Source of the DNA: Anarhynchus alexandrinus
Lineage: Eukaryota > Chordata > Aves > Charadriiformes > Charadriidae
Direction of reading: 5' to 3'
DNA: 64,000 nucleotides
NCBI GenBank assembly: GCA_008711295.1
Contig: VUYV01000045.1
Coordinates: 5,474,770 to 5,538,769, forward strand
In this document: one piece after another, positions 24,191-36,831 of the stretch
Layout: the number at the start of each line of letters is the position of its first letter
How positions within the stretch are numbered: the first letter of the stretch is position 1
The notes under the pieces: model-generated
The model's database searches: none
The model's input: only the letters and a program-made list of their open reading frames with translations
What the model was told of the DNA's origin: nothing
Made by a program: the position numbers and the translations under genes

Positions 24191-24870
24191 ATCCTGCCAT
24201 GGTTTACATGGTCCAGATTCCTGAAGTCATGTTTTTTCAAGACCATGTTTTTTTATCTCCCAAGTTGTGCTTCTGCTATCAAGTTTATGAGGGAGGAAAG
24301 TGATGAAAGTGCCAAACATGTATTCAGATGGAATTTTGTAAAAAAAAGAAAGGAAAAAGAAAAACGTTTAACATCCTAAAGAAAAAAGAAAAAATTCTTC
24401 ACAAAATTTGATGGGAATGATTAATAACTTTGATCTCTCAAACACTCAGTTTTCAAAAAAACTTACAATTTGCCAAAGATATTTTATCCAATAGGTCTCA
24501 GTATTTTTTTACTCTAAATAATAGTTTTGGTAATGTTTGATATGGTATGCTTCAATAATGATTGGTATACACAATCTAAAAAATGATGAATAAAAATCCT
24601 ACGTATAGGACCTTTAAACAATTTTACTCCATGTTTTCTGTATCCTAAAGTGAAATATTTGCAAGAGGATTCATTTCTATTCTGTTATATTTCCCTCTAT
24701 CAGCGCGATTTGAAGGGAAATACTACTCACAGACATTTCAAAGTCCAGAATATTTATGATCAAGCATTTTTCATTGATAACCATAAATAACTTATCACAT
24801 TGATCCTGTGAGGTAGTTTTTAAATGTTTGAATATTTTAAAATGTGAATCATACGTATGTGGTAGTGCAG
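24191..24870. other. Unassigned AT-rich non-coding DNA
   Basis: Very AT-rich with A-rich runs (24340-24400). No repeat end and no coding frame beyond about 63 codons in the forward direction. Confidence 0.6.
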
Positions 24871-24889
24871 CCCTCCCCCCCGCCCCTCC
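24871..24889 (-). repeat. C-rich tract, G-quadruplex-capable on reverse strand, GC-box
   Basis: The forward strand has C runs of 3, 7, 4 and 2 separated by single T, G and T. The reverse strand therefore reads G-tracts GGGG, GGGGGGG and GGG with one-base spacers, which can supply four G3 tracts, and contains GGGGCGGGG, a perfect GC-box core. No gene start is visible nearby; the candidate LTR begins about 190 bases downstream. Confidence 0.7.
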
Positions 24890-25079
24890 TTTAGGCTGCT
24901 TTGGCGTGATTTCCTCTCCACCTAGCCACATAGTTATACAATGGACCAGAATGTTACATAATGGTCTAACATGAAAGAAAGAGAGGGTGGAGAGCAATGG
25001 ACTGGAACACTATGGGAACCCCTTAGCATGCCTGGCTCCCATGACTCCTACAGTTTGAAAATAATAACTATAAGTCAAT

Positions 25080-25784
25080 TGTCTCAGATCTCATAAGTAG
25101 CGATTCCAGTAAGACCTTTTGAGCTCCTCTGGATTGCAGCGGGCTGCGGCCAGTACCTTCCCTGAGTTGGGATGCTGCTCCGGCTGACACCTCGAGGATT
25201 AGAAGGCCAGGGCGAGACAATCCCTCTTGAGTCTCAAGGATGAGAGGATGCATGAGGAATGCATTGTGAGTATTTACTCTAAACTCAGGAAATGGGAAAT
25301 TTTTAACTATATGCTAGCCTCTGTTTCAGCCACCTATCCACCTTTTTGCTTCTGATATACACATTAGCTTTTACGGATATGGATGTTCTTCCGTTTGCCT
25401 GTGCATGCACAGGAGTTAAAAGGAGTACCCGTTGGCTTGTCAGAGTCACCCGCTACTAAGAGATTTTTGATTCCCACAGGGATGTGTGTATGTGCGCTTA
25501 TATGCTTTTGCTTCTGTATCTATGTATTAATTTGAGATCTGTGCTTTTGCTCATATGTGTATGTATTGATTTTGGATCCCTTATAGTAATTTAGTGTGAA
25601 TCTTGTAATCTTCAAATCTGTAATTAAGTCACTATTCAATTATTTTATTAAATCACCTGGTAAATCTTTAAATCGGTTAATGATTAAATGCCACCAAAAT
25701 TCAACCTCTTGATCTACTTCAAATCATTAATAAATTTTGATTTGCTGCTAAATCATAACCGTGTCAAATATCCCATTCGCGACA
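25080..25784. mobile_element. Candidate solo LTR of an endogenous retrovirus (ERVL-like)
   Basis: The roughly 705-base block begins TGTCTCAG and ends TTCGCGACA, giving the TG...CA ends and short TGTC/GACA inverted termini expected of an LTR. One end (25085-25250) is GC-rich with several CpG. The other is very AT-rich and contains AATAAA near 25728; a TATA-like 'cttatatgc' lies at 25497-25505. The composition, CpG content and ends stand out from the flanks. No primer-binding site, polypurine tract or gag/pol sequence adjoins, so it would be a solo LTR. Orientation is unclear: the AATAAA favours forward, the GC-rich U5-like end favours reverse. I found no matching 5-base target-site duplication (tcaat versus acaca), so the exact ends may be wrong. 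Confidence 0.5.
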
Positions 25785-28700
25785 ACACATTACGTAATTA
25801 AAGTCATTCAGTCCTATCCAGTAAACAATTGAAGAAAATTTGTTTCAAGACTCTTTCCACTCTCTTTCCCTAACAAGTATGATAAGCAGGCTTTAGCTCA
25901 TGGTTTCTTTCTGTGTTGATTTTAATTAAGTCCATTTAATGATCAAAACCTAGAAAGAGATCTAAACTTGGTAGTAACACATTCTATTTGTTATGCCATG
26001 AGAAATTATACTAGGCTGCATCACTTCTTTATATATGCTCCAAAACAATTCGAGGAATAATTTGTAACCTGTACAGACATTGCAGAAGGGAAAACTGCTT
26101 AGTGAAGAAGAAGGTGCTTAGGAAAAAAATTCTGAATTGTAGATGGATTTTCATTCATGTGAGTTGAGAGATACCTTCTTCTTGGATGAGAAGGTTTCCC
26201 TTTCAGTCCTCTGATTTTGTTTGAACCATTTAGTTCTAGATGTTCATATGGATGGACAGGTAGCTGCAAGACAGAGGTGAGGAAGGGCTGGTGTGCCATG
26301 GTTCAGATATGCCAAACTTCTCTGAGGAGTATAGGCAGCCGTTACTATAGATGGTGGTTGGTGAGGGAAGATAATCGTCTCCTTGTATAATGCTCACCTT
26401 CAGGTAATTATACACTGTATAAGGGTTAAGGACTGCACTTGAAAATCAAGCAAGGGACCTTACAGTAAGCCATATTCAGGGACTGTGCATATAGTCTGGA
26501 TTACTTTTTCTTACTTGTAATAAGATAAGGAAGTAGTCTCTTTCTAAAAGTTGAACTTCTTCCTGGAATGTGTGCCTGTGAACACCCTTTGGGCCAAAGA
26601 GGGCCCACGATTAGAGCTCTTCCACTGGGGGAAATTGGAAAACTGAATTTTTAGCTGTCTAAAGTGGAACAGCCTCAAGAGAAAACAAGAGAAAAAATCC
26701 TGAAATAACCTATGCATAGTAGTCTGAGATCTTCCTGAACTTAGAATAAGTGTACATTTATACCCTACTCTTCAAATCAATCTCAGAAGAGATAATTAAG
26801 TTGCATTCTTCAAACACTGACATAATACAGAAGAAAAAAATGTACCAAGAGTTTTCTTCTTTTTTCCCTAAATGTTAAGTATACTTCATAAAAGCTTTAT
26901 TAAGCTTTACAAGTGAGCTAGCCAGAGAATATGCAATTTAGGAATCCCACTGGATTTTGAATAAATATGTGTCAGGCTGGCAGGTGACATCAAGAATTAG
27001 GCAGCAATGGAACAGAAATGCTAGGACTTGCTTACCCATTTCTGACTTGTACTTATTCAGTTCAGTGAGATTTTTGTGAGTGCTCTGGCAGTCAACACCA
27101 GGGGCCTCCAGATACTGCGGTGAAATCCTCTGAGTGTAACCAGTGAATCTAACCCAGGTGCCTTGATTAGAATGTGCAAACATCCCATGATTGAACGTGG
27201 AAAAGAAACTGGGCTTCCCCAGCCCAGCTTAAATATTTTGTCGCCCTTCTTCAGTTGAGGTTAAAAGTTGCAGTGCTAGGGAAGCGAGTTAAATGGCAAA
27301 TTCCACCATTCTCTCATTCCTTTTATAATCACCTTGCCGGTTCAAGGTGGTGGAGATGCTTTGGCTGACACAGAATGGTATTATTTCAATGCCAGGGGCA
27401 AGGCTGCTGCTCAGTCAGCAATAAATCTCTGCCTTGGAATTGAAAGCAAGTTGTCTGTTTTTGAAGGGAGTGATTGAAGGAGACTGTGATTTCAGCATAT
27501 TATCCTTTTACTAATTTAGATAAGTTTACGGTCACTATATGACACAAATATACGAGGAAGGTAGTAGTGGTAGTACAAGTTAGAAGGCCATGGTTTTTGA
27601 GTGGCTTATTTAATACACGTAGTCTTTATTTTTTTCTGTATCGAAGAACCTACCCACAAACACAGTTGATAACAAACAAATTGCACAGCTAATACTTCAT
27701 GTGCACATTCACAACTTGGCTAGATATACACTTGGATTCATTTTTTACCTGTACTTGTACATCCTGTAGTACACCCGTGGTCTGCTTAACAGCTACAATT
27801 GAAAAACTGTTTGTCCTATTATTTGCAGGTTTTATTTTAATGCAGTTTATTTATTCAACAGCATATTTAAAATTCAAACTACACATCTAGGAATGATTCT
27901 TAGGATTTTAATTACTGTATATTGGTGTAATTAAGGTAATTGATTCATTGAATGTTCAGATAAGAGAAGTGCCTTAACAAAAAAGGATACCTTTTAAAGG
28001 AAACAGGAAGTTTGAGACAGTGATTATAAGAGAATATAGCTGTGTTATCAGGGTGCTATGAAATATGTTTATTTATATGATTAAATTTTGGAACTTGATA
28101 AGGAATTTTTCAACTCTATTTTCTCTTAATGAAATACTCATTAAACACCGCTTGCATTTGTCTCTCTCTGTACATGAATATCGACAAAAGAATGGATAGA
28201 AATGAGAAAAGCATATACACACCAAAATAATATAAGGGAAAACAATTCTCTCTCACAGGAACCCAAACAGTCACTATGGTGCTTCCTGACAGAGTAAAGC
28301 AGCAGGAGACAGCTAATGAGGCAAGTCATCCGTTATCATTGCAGTGCTTAGCCTGATTTAGTTATCTGAATCAAAATGACAGATTCAGGAGGAAGGCTCC
28401 TGGGAACTTGACTGGAAATGTTATGTTGATGTTACCAAGCATTGATCAGTCTAGTGGAGTGCCTCTTCGTCTCCATGCCAACAACGAATAGAAACAAAAA
28501 GGCAGGGGTTAAGGGGCATGCTTTTGGAAAACTGATATTGGGGAAGATATTTTCTTTATAAACAGGTTTTGTTAAACACTGAAATAAGCTTCATGCCTAG
28601 GCAGATTCATGGCTCTTCAAAATATGGGAGGTTTTATAATGTAATTTCAGCTTGTCAGGAACAATTTTCCTCTTTCCTTTTAGGATTGCTTAGAAGTTTA

Positions 28701-30460
28701 GCTTTAGCAGCTACAGTCCGTGTCACTGGTTGCTTATTAACTTTATTCTAACATGAAGAGGAAGAAATAGACTTTAACCATTTAGGTACCAACAAAATCC
28801 CACTCAGTAATTAAAAAAAACCAGTGTAGTTATATTTTTATAGTATATTCATCTCAATAGATGGGCAAAGTTAATCTTCATAAGGTTAAACACTTTTAGG
28901 AAAAATGTAATTTAGAAGACAAAAAGTAGATATTGTCTGAAAAATGTAGAAGCAAATGGTGACTAATTTTGACCAGGAGTTGAAGAGAAAGCTAGGTTTT
29001 TTGAATGAGAGGCCTATATTGGTCTTCCTTGCAAAAAGAGTAAATGTTCATTAAAAAAGAAAAAAAAAAACAAAAAAACCCAAACAAACAAAAAAACCCA
29101 AACCAAACCAAAACAACCCAGTCTTTGAGAAGAAAATTAAGTTGCTAAAAAATACAGCAGTTCATTGTTGAAAATTTCAATACTCTTTGATACAAGTCTG
29201 GAAAACACATTAGGAAAGAAAGAGCCAATTTCAGCTCACTTAACTGTGAGAAATACTAACAAAAAGTCACAAAGGCTGGATACCTCTTCAGTATAAATAA
29301 ACCTCTTCTCAAACTGGTGAAGAGTTCTGTGTTCAATACCTAAAAGTTCTCTTTCAGAGGAAATTTTACTAGCTTGTGATGTTCAGCTGGGACTTATCAG
29401 TTGTTTTAGTAATAGATTTTAAGGTTTTTGCTATTTCCCAGGAACTGTACCCACTCGTTCATCTCTGAGTCCACAAGCGTTCCAGGCTAAAAGAAGTTCT
29501 CTGAGACAAAATGAAAAGTCAGTGTGTTCTGAAAAGGCTATCTTTACCCATTCCACCCTGTTTCTGAACCTCTGGAAATTCATGGTTTTACTGAAAACTG
29601 GCTGAAACCTAGAGTTCATATTCCTGGGGAAAATAATAATATGAAAAATTTTGAAATGGAATGGAAAAAATGTGTCTTGGACCATTGCTGTGTGGGAAAA
29701 CCAAACTTTTATTTTGGGAGGGGCCAAGGCAGTGTCTCTGGTAGACTCAAAGGGGTTCTGATCTCCAAAAGTTCTATCATCCCCATTCTCCAGCCATTGA
29801 ACGGGTAGATGATGGTGCTGAAATTGAAACCTGAAAATTCCAGTAACCCAAGTAATGAGGAATCACAAACCAGAAAAACTATATGATAATTTTCCTTTTT
29901 GTATTTGAAATAAGAATTTATCATAATAGCAACAATGATGACCATGAAACTTAAGCAACTACAACCAAAAGGCACAGTGTGACATAAGGTGGGGGTATTT
30001 AGTAAATACAGTATTGAACACCTCTAAATAGGGATGCAGAGAGAAAGGATTTTGGAGAAGATAAGACTCTTGCCCCAAATTTAGGAGACTCGAGGTTGCT
30101 GGGTCAACATGTAAACTTTCATGCAGCTTGCTTTCCTGTTGGAAGGAAAAAAACACTTTATGTTTAATATTGCTCTATGCAAAGTGAAATCTCTTACAGT
30201 CCCACATCTCAAAGCCTTTATTCCTCCTGTCAGCAGAGTATGCACATTCATCAGTAACACAGTCTGACCACAGGAGATGATCAGCATGCTGAAATTTGTG
30301 TAAGGATGTTTCCGAGAGTTGAGTTTTGAATTAAGAGATTTGCTTTTAGATTTTAAACAGATCATCGTCTTATTTTGTAGTCCCTGTAGGTTGACTTAAC
30401 ATAGTATTCTTATTTTAGAAATATGGGAGTTAGATTGTAGTAGAAGGCAATAAATATGGG
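25785..30460. other. Unassigned AT-rich non-coding DNA
   Basis: About 4.7 kb without a recognised element. It contains an A/CAAA-rich tract at 29052-29120. Reverse-strand open frames of 88-98 codons near 29.4-30.4 kb overlap one another in different frames and show no domain. A somewhat GC-richer stretch at 27060-27300 could be an old repeat or a conserved element, but I cannot name it. Confidence 0.55.
29052..29120. repeat. A-rich / (CAAAC)-rich low-complexity tract
   Basis: A 69-base A-rich stretch: poly-A with a single G, changing into AAACCC/CAAA units. It might be a decayed poly-A tail on the forward strand, but no retrocopy upstream is recognised. Confidence 0.85.
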
Positions 30461-30545
30461 CTTCATTGCCACTTGCTCTGTAATTATTTTGTGTGACTTT
30501 GGACAAATCATGTAATTTCTTTGTGCGTCTGTTCTCTGTCTCCTT
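30461..30545 (+). mobile_element. MIR-like old SINE fragment
   Basis: The sequence follows the MIR core in order: 'gccacttgctctg', 'tgtgtgactttggacaaatc', 'tgtaatttctttgtgcgtct'. In MIR these correspond to the 'gtgtgaccttgggcaagtt' core and the 'cctctctgtgcctcag' part. The 5' tRNA-like head is not seen, and the 3' part fades after about 30545. It is an ancient amniote repeat with no coding capacity. Confidence 0.6.
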
Positions 30546-32383
30546 CATAGTACTCCTATTCCTCATTCTCTCTCTGTCTTTAAAATTTAGACTTTAAGCT
30601 GTCTCAACTCATAGCGATCTAATCTGAGCAGGCTATTTAAAATACTTCATATATCTCATAATATGGACATACACTGCTTTGTATGGGAGCTCATAACTAT
30701 TCTCCTTATGTGACAGCAAACTAATACAGACTAATCTTGTACCTGAAAAAAAAAAAAAAAAGACAAAAAAAGGATTCATTGCTATGTAACTCAAGGTCTC
30801 TTCAGAGCTCCAGCTTTATGTTCAAAGTCACTGAAGTAGATCTAACACCCTTTCCCAGTATTCAAATGAATTGACCTTTCCAGAAATCTGGAATTCTCCC
30901 CTCTACCAGAAATCACAAAACAAAAAAGATTTTAGATATTCATTTACTGAATAAAACAAAAAGATTGATTTTATAAATGGTATTTATGACTGACTGTGTC
31001 ATAGGCTCAATTGAAAAATAGGTGCAGAAAGAGGTTATGCTGCCCTTGTATGTCATACATCAGGGTTTTCTTCTGCTCATAACTCAACTATGGATCCAGC
31101 GCAGAGCTTGTAGCAAGCTAACCTTGATGCGTTTTCACATAGTTCTTACAATTTGTAAGGTTCTCCCTCTATTGTTGGCGAAGGCTGTCAGGATATTATG
31201 ATACTTGAAAAACGTAGGATTTTTACAAGTATGTAGCCATTAAACAAACATTAATATATTTAGAAAATTATGTTATTTGTTAATTTTTATTAAATGTCCT
31301 CATCTTTCCTGGGAGCACCATATCTATTTCCACCAGTACTGCCATCCAAGTGCTCTGTCACAAATATGGAAAAGCTGTTTTCATGAGTAAGCAAGCAAAA
31401 CTATTGTTTCCATTTTGGACTGCTGGGAACCTTGCCCACATTGGCTGCTCTAGTAGGCATCTCTAATAGAAATCCTTAAAAAAACACAGAAAAAAGGTAG
31501 CTGAAAGAACTCTTCAGGAGATCACTGCCTTGGATTAGATTATAGAGGCTAAATAGTCACCCCTGTAAAATAAGATTCAAGAACAGCTAAGGATTAAAGA
31601 TGAAATACATTCTTGATGAAGAACTTAAATCTTTTGCGTGGTTCCCCCAAATTCACAGATGGGTATTTTTTATTTCACCCTTATATTAGTCCAATGATAA
31701 AACTCTGTCCAAGTAATCTTGTATCCTTTAGAAACACCACTCTTTTGGGCACAACTCATACATTATAAAGGAGTGGCTTGAAAACTGTTACATCATCTTC
31801 CACCCAAGCAGAATTCATGTACCATAACAGTTTACTATGAACTGCGTGCAACCAGAGGCAAGTAATGTAAGTTTTAGTCTGTGTGAGACACTTGAACTAA
31901 CATAATAAAGCTCTTTACCAAACACCTGGATGACAGAGACAGAGCTGGATATCTGAGAATCACCGTGCTGCTAACGGAGTGACATTATGCATAATGGTCC
32001 AAGGGAACACCTAGTACAAGTAATGTTTGCATAAATGGAAAAAACAAAAGCTAAAACTTCACAGAAACCTGAGGAGCTTAAACATGTAAAAAAGGCTGAA
32101 AATGATGATCAAAGGTTATGGATTGGAACAGAATTTTTTACCATGAAAGAAGGAGCTTATCTTAACTTGCTTAAATCCTCTTCTACTCAAGAGAACAGGA
32201 CGCTGGGTTGCGGGTTTTTAAGCAAAAATGACAATAAGGAAATACCTGGTTCCACCATTAACTACTCCACCTAATGAAATCCATCTACATGATTAAATTT
32301 TGGCTAGCTGGCTGGATCAAATGGCATGATTAATATATATGCCATTCTGTGATGTGAAAACAGGTTTCCGGAGAAAGAATAAC
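30546..32383. other. Unassigned AT-rich non-coding DNA
   Basis: Includes an A16 run at 30746-30761 followed by GAC and A7. One 79-codon forward open frame (32035-32274) is Lys/Glu/Thr-rich and resembles nothing known. No other element was seen. Confidence 0.6.
30746..30771. repeat. Poly-A run (A16, then GAC, A7)
   Basis: The run sits in plain AT-rich sequence. No AATAAA precedes it, and the 200 bases upstream resemble no gene, so I do not read it as a processed-pseudogene tail. Confidence 0.9.
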
Positions 32384-32465
32384 CTGCCTGAGGATGGCAG
32401 AGCAAAAAATAAATTTGAATGTCAGAGTGCTGATACAGTACTATTCCCACTGGGTCATGCTTTTG
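32384..32465 (-). mobile_element. MIR-like old SINE fragment, reverse orientation
   Basis: Read on the forward strand, 'cctgcctgaggatggcagag', then 'aaatttgaatgtcag' and 'actgggtcatgct' match the reverse complement of the MIR core and 5' part. There 'ggcagagc.gggatttgaac' is followed by a 'cactaggccatgct'-like box. Divergence is high and the ends are approximate. Confidence 0.5.
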
Positions 32466-35400
32466 TACATAGTAAGACGCTTTTTTAATAGAAAAATTTC
32501 TCTAGCAGGTTACTCAAGAAAAATAACATATTTTTCAAGTATTGTTTTGTCCACTTACCAGATAAAATAAACACAATTGTGTTTATAAAAAACCAGGTGT
32601 GCTATTTTGGAAGAGCGAAAAAGTATTTAACTACTTTTTTAGTGCTAGCTGGGATATTGCTGGAATTCGTAATGCAGTCTACAGACACAGATAACTCAGT
32701 CTTGCGTGAGCTGATTAAAACTATTGTTTTAATAGTCTAAGATGTTGTAAACGTCACGGATGGGATGGGGACCTGTCAAACAGACAATATTACCAGAAAG
32801 TGAGTGAAAATGAGTGAAAATATAATACATGATCATATAGGGCTGCAGAAATTTTTATATTTTAGGTTTTTTAATAAAACAGCAAATGAGATACAGAGAA
32901 TAAATTATTTTTGTCTGTCACCATTATTTGCAGATGCATTGAACAGAGTGAAGGTGATAACACAGCTTTATTTCCTGACTTGGTAAGACATTTCACTATG
33001 TTTAATGCCAATGCTAATGCCAGTCTATCAAATCCATTATATGGAACAATATGGAACAATACCTATACCTGTGACTATTATAGAAATACCATTAATTAAA
33101 TTCAGTAATGATGCAAGTTTTACATTAAGCGGGTTGAGTGCATAAAAAGCAGAGTGAGAAACATGCTGCATGAAGAAAACAAAGCTGATGTAACAGTAAT
33201 TCTGATGAAATGAAAGATCTAAGATTGCACGTTTAAAGACTACTTGTGGCCTCGTTTTATACTTTTTGATTTCTTCTTTTCATTAATTTTCTTGCTCTAC
33301 AATTTTTTTTTCTGAGATTTCACATAAGTTACACAAATGGAGTGACCTAAAGTTCTTTAAGAAACAAGTCTAATACCATTTACAGATTTACAGAAATATT
33401 GCTAAGGAAAAGTGTCTCTTCAATGGTGAACTTAAAATCAGAATGTAGTCCTTAAAACCTGTTACTGTTTTTGTTCCCATGTAAAAAGTTGAAGGATACA
33501 CTTTATAACTTGCATTTAAATTAGGAATCATATACACAAGTTAAGCTTCCTGCTGCATTAAAAATGAGAGACAGAGCAGTCTGAGTATTACCAAATGAGA
33601 TAACTCCTGCTGTAAACCGATCCCAGAGAAAAGCTGAATCTAAAATGAATTTGATCAGAGCCAATACTATTTTATAAATCCTGAAAGTACATAACCACTT
33701 ACTACTTATCTCCTCATTGGGGAAAAAACAGTTAACTATATTCCTTCCTAGTTTATAGGTATTTCCAGATTGTCTGCTAAATTCATTGTTATTGCATTCC
33801 ACTTATGTCTGTTGCTGAGTCAGCAGTTTATTGACTATTCCAGCCACCTGCATTGCAAAGAGAGTTTGGTTCATGTTGCTTAGTACATAGTAGTCAAATT
33901 GGGCTTATGAAGTCTTCTTTTCATATTAGACAGTACTGTATATTAAAAATAGCCTGAATCAGTTTTTTTTTTCCTTCTAGGAATTTCCATGTAATACGGA
34001 TTAAATATAAATATTTATACAGAAAAGCACAGAGGATTAATGACAGCTGAAAAGTGAATGACATTTCTTCTGCAAGTCTCCTAGTATGGGAAATTGCAGA
34101 GAGTTCTGTGTGCATTACACACTATCCCTGAAACCCAGGAGGAGCTCAGTCTCCAGAAACACTCTGTAATGGTCTTACAGAGCAAATCACAAGGACTTCT
34201 CTTCTCTGTGTTCCTCTGTGATTTGACGTAGTTCAGGTGTGTCTATGGCAGTTGAATAGAGGGCAGACTTTCAAATTGCACTTATTGTTAGCTAGCACAA
34301 AACAGGACAGAGGACCAGATTCCAGAAGTAAAAAGCTTTTCAGTGCCTTGTGCAAAACAGCGTGTACAACAAAAGCATCAGGCCATTGCCCTTCTGCTTC
34401 TTTGTGGTAAAAAAAAATATATAAAAATATTTAGGACACTTTAAACTTTGGTAACATTTTCACTCTTCTCTCCAAATAGTCCAGCCAACCTCCTCTACTG
34501 CAATTTGATTCTTTAGTATTGCAGGAATTGTTTTTCTTCCTGGTTTTCTTCATATTCTTACATTCAATTTACAGAATTCACTCACTCCCTGATAACTAAT
34601 GAAGTATAAATGAAGTCCTAGAAACAGAACTCTAAATCAGGCCTCGAAATGGTCAAGCAGTGGCAGTTTAGAAAATCTGTTGGTTCATGATGCAGCCCTC
34701 AAAAGCTAAGTGTTCCATCTATAAGAATAGCAAATTTACTGCAAGATACATCAAGTCAAAGTCGGCTGTGTTTCCAAATGCAAAGTATTATTTATATATG
34801 GTCACCTCTGCATCATTTTCTTTCAGTTCATCATCTTGATGTTGCTTCAGTGTGCATCCAAGACTTCAGTTCAAGGTATGGATGGGTGATCTGGTGAGTA
34901 GGTAGTGGAGAAAACTTGGAGAATCTTTTGGCTATTTTATTTTATTTTATTTTTCTAAAAAATCTACAACAGCTTCAGGAATACCTAAATCATCCACGAA
35001 TTTAATGGAACTACCACCAGCAGTTTTAACAAAAGGAAGCTGGGAAAAAATTCAAAAAATGTTGTCTTTTTATGCTGTATGCTTTCTATGCAACCAATGT
35101 TTCTCCTTTCTAATTCAGAACTGTCAGTGCTTATTTTGTAAGGGGTCTATGTCCTCAAATTTTAATTTTTGGTTAGAAAAAAGGATATGACAACCAAAAC
35201 AATGCAGATTTTTTTCCCCTGAGGATAATTTTCTTAGGTTAATGCAGCTTGTTTTTTTTCAAGGTTGTTTTTTTTTTTTTCTGGTTCCATCAACAAACTG
35301 AGAAACCCATCTACTGTTTGCACAGTTTTGGCTTCATGTTCACCTGTCATCCTTGGAACATTGTTGTTTCCTCTGTCTATATTAATACAGTGTTAAAGAT

Positions 35401-36200
35401 TCAGCAGTGCAAAAATATTCACTGATTACAATTTGTGTGACCTCATAGTTTTCAAATTAAGTTGGCATTTTTGCACGTCTGTAATTGAGGGTAGTGTTTG
35501 TCCTGCAGATCTTCATTACCATAATGTGAGAGAAGGCAAGAACATAGTTTGTCTCAGAATGCAGTCAGCACAAGCACAAACAGCAATTACAAAAATAATT
35601 CTTTTTGTCTGTGAACTAGAAAAACTAAAGGCTGAAATCATAAGAATTTAAACCATTTTAGGCATTTTACACAGTGTCTTTTCTATATATCTTCACTTCT
35701 TCCTTTTAGCCAAAGGCAAAGAAGGAAAAGGGAATGAGTAAACAGCCTGAATCTGTTTTGTAAGAGATCATGTCAGTTGTTATTAACTGTTATATTATGT
35801 TTCATTGGGCTGGTTGAAGGCAAACAGAAGGTCAAAATATTTCTTTTTCGTATTTGGCTTTCTTATCTTTGAAAGAAGATTCAGTTAAAATATCTCAACT
35901 GACTTCAGGAATTTTAAATGGATTTTATTAGAATCACTCACCATTTCATACAGTATTTTTAGAAAGCAGAAAGCTTTTGAGAGGAACATATGGATACAAT
36001 ACCTTTGGGGGGGAAAAAGGGCCTATACAGTGGTATATAAATGTCATGCCTGTAAGAACTAACATGAAGAACATGAGCTCATTCTAACTTCACTCTGTAG
36101 GCATAGGAAGATGGTTATGAATCGAATCAATAAACATTAGGCAGATATCTCATTCATAGGTATTATTTTACATTAGCAGACCTAAAAGACCTTAAAGAAC
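32466..36200. other. Unassigned AT-rich non-coding DNA
   Basis: About 3.7 kb with no recognised element. Notable only for T-runs (35268-35280) and short in-place duplications such as 'atggaacaat' twice near 33040-33060 and 'gagtgaaaat' twice near 32800-32820. No open frame exceeds 93 codons. Confidence 0.6.
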
Positions 36201-36216
36201 TTTTTTTTTTTTTTTT
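36201..36216. repeat. Poly-T run (T16)
   Basis: Sixteen uninterrupted T directly at the edge of the following MIR-like fragment. MIR elements do not end in poly-A, so the adjacency is probably coincidental. Confidence 0.95.
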
Positions 36217-36217
36217 A

Positions 36218-36330
36218 AACAGATGGAGCACAAGTTATCCAAGGTAAAGGGTAGGTAATGTCAGAGCCAGTAAAAGAACCTGACTTGCCTGACAACCAGC
36301 TCAAGGCTCTTTCCACCAGGCAATGTATTG
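36218..36330 (-). mobile_element. MIR-like old SINE fragment, reverse orientation
   Basis: This is the best MIR-type match in the window. On the forward strand the order 'aacagatggagcac', 'aagttatccaaggt', 'gtcagagccagtaaaagaac', 'ctgacttgcctgac' and 'ggctctttccaccaggcaat' follows the reverse-complement MIR consensus through the CORE and toward the tRNA-derived head. There the same boxes read ...aggtcacacagc, ggcagagccaggat and gctctttccactaggccatg. Confidence 0.65.
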
Positions 36331-36831
36331 TTTAATTTATTTTGCAATCTTACTTTTTGACTGTACTGACAAATGCAGCTCATCACCTGTAATTTTCCAG
36401 TTACAGTCACAGACTTATACATTTTTTCCCATGTTGAAGACCATTCTGAGATTTATATATGTTATCACACATAATAATTGTGAAAACTGTTTTTAGTAGT
36501 TTCAGGAGTTTAGTCTATTCAAACCTACACTAGCAAGTTCCTCACATAGATGGACTTTTTGTGCCACAGAATTGTACCAAACAATGCTATTGCATTAAGT
36601 AAATGCTTGTCTTAATCCATTCAGTGATGTATGATACAGGCTCTGGCACAGACATGATTTCCTACTATGGTAATGGCATAAATACAGAAGCTCAGTACTA
36701 CACAGATTTGAAAAAACCTGCCCTTCCCCACTGTTGAATGAGAAGATGCATGGAAGCGGCTTGATGTTGTAGAATATTCAATAAAATCATAAAATTGTAG
36801 AAACATAGAATGGTTTAGGTTGGAAGGGACC

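Noticed and set aside
24975..24990. Purine run 'gaaagaaagagaggg' as a retroviral polypurine tract
   Set aside because: It lies about 90 bases from the LTR candidate instead of directly beside it, and no internal retroviral sequence was recognised.
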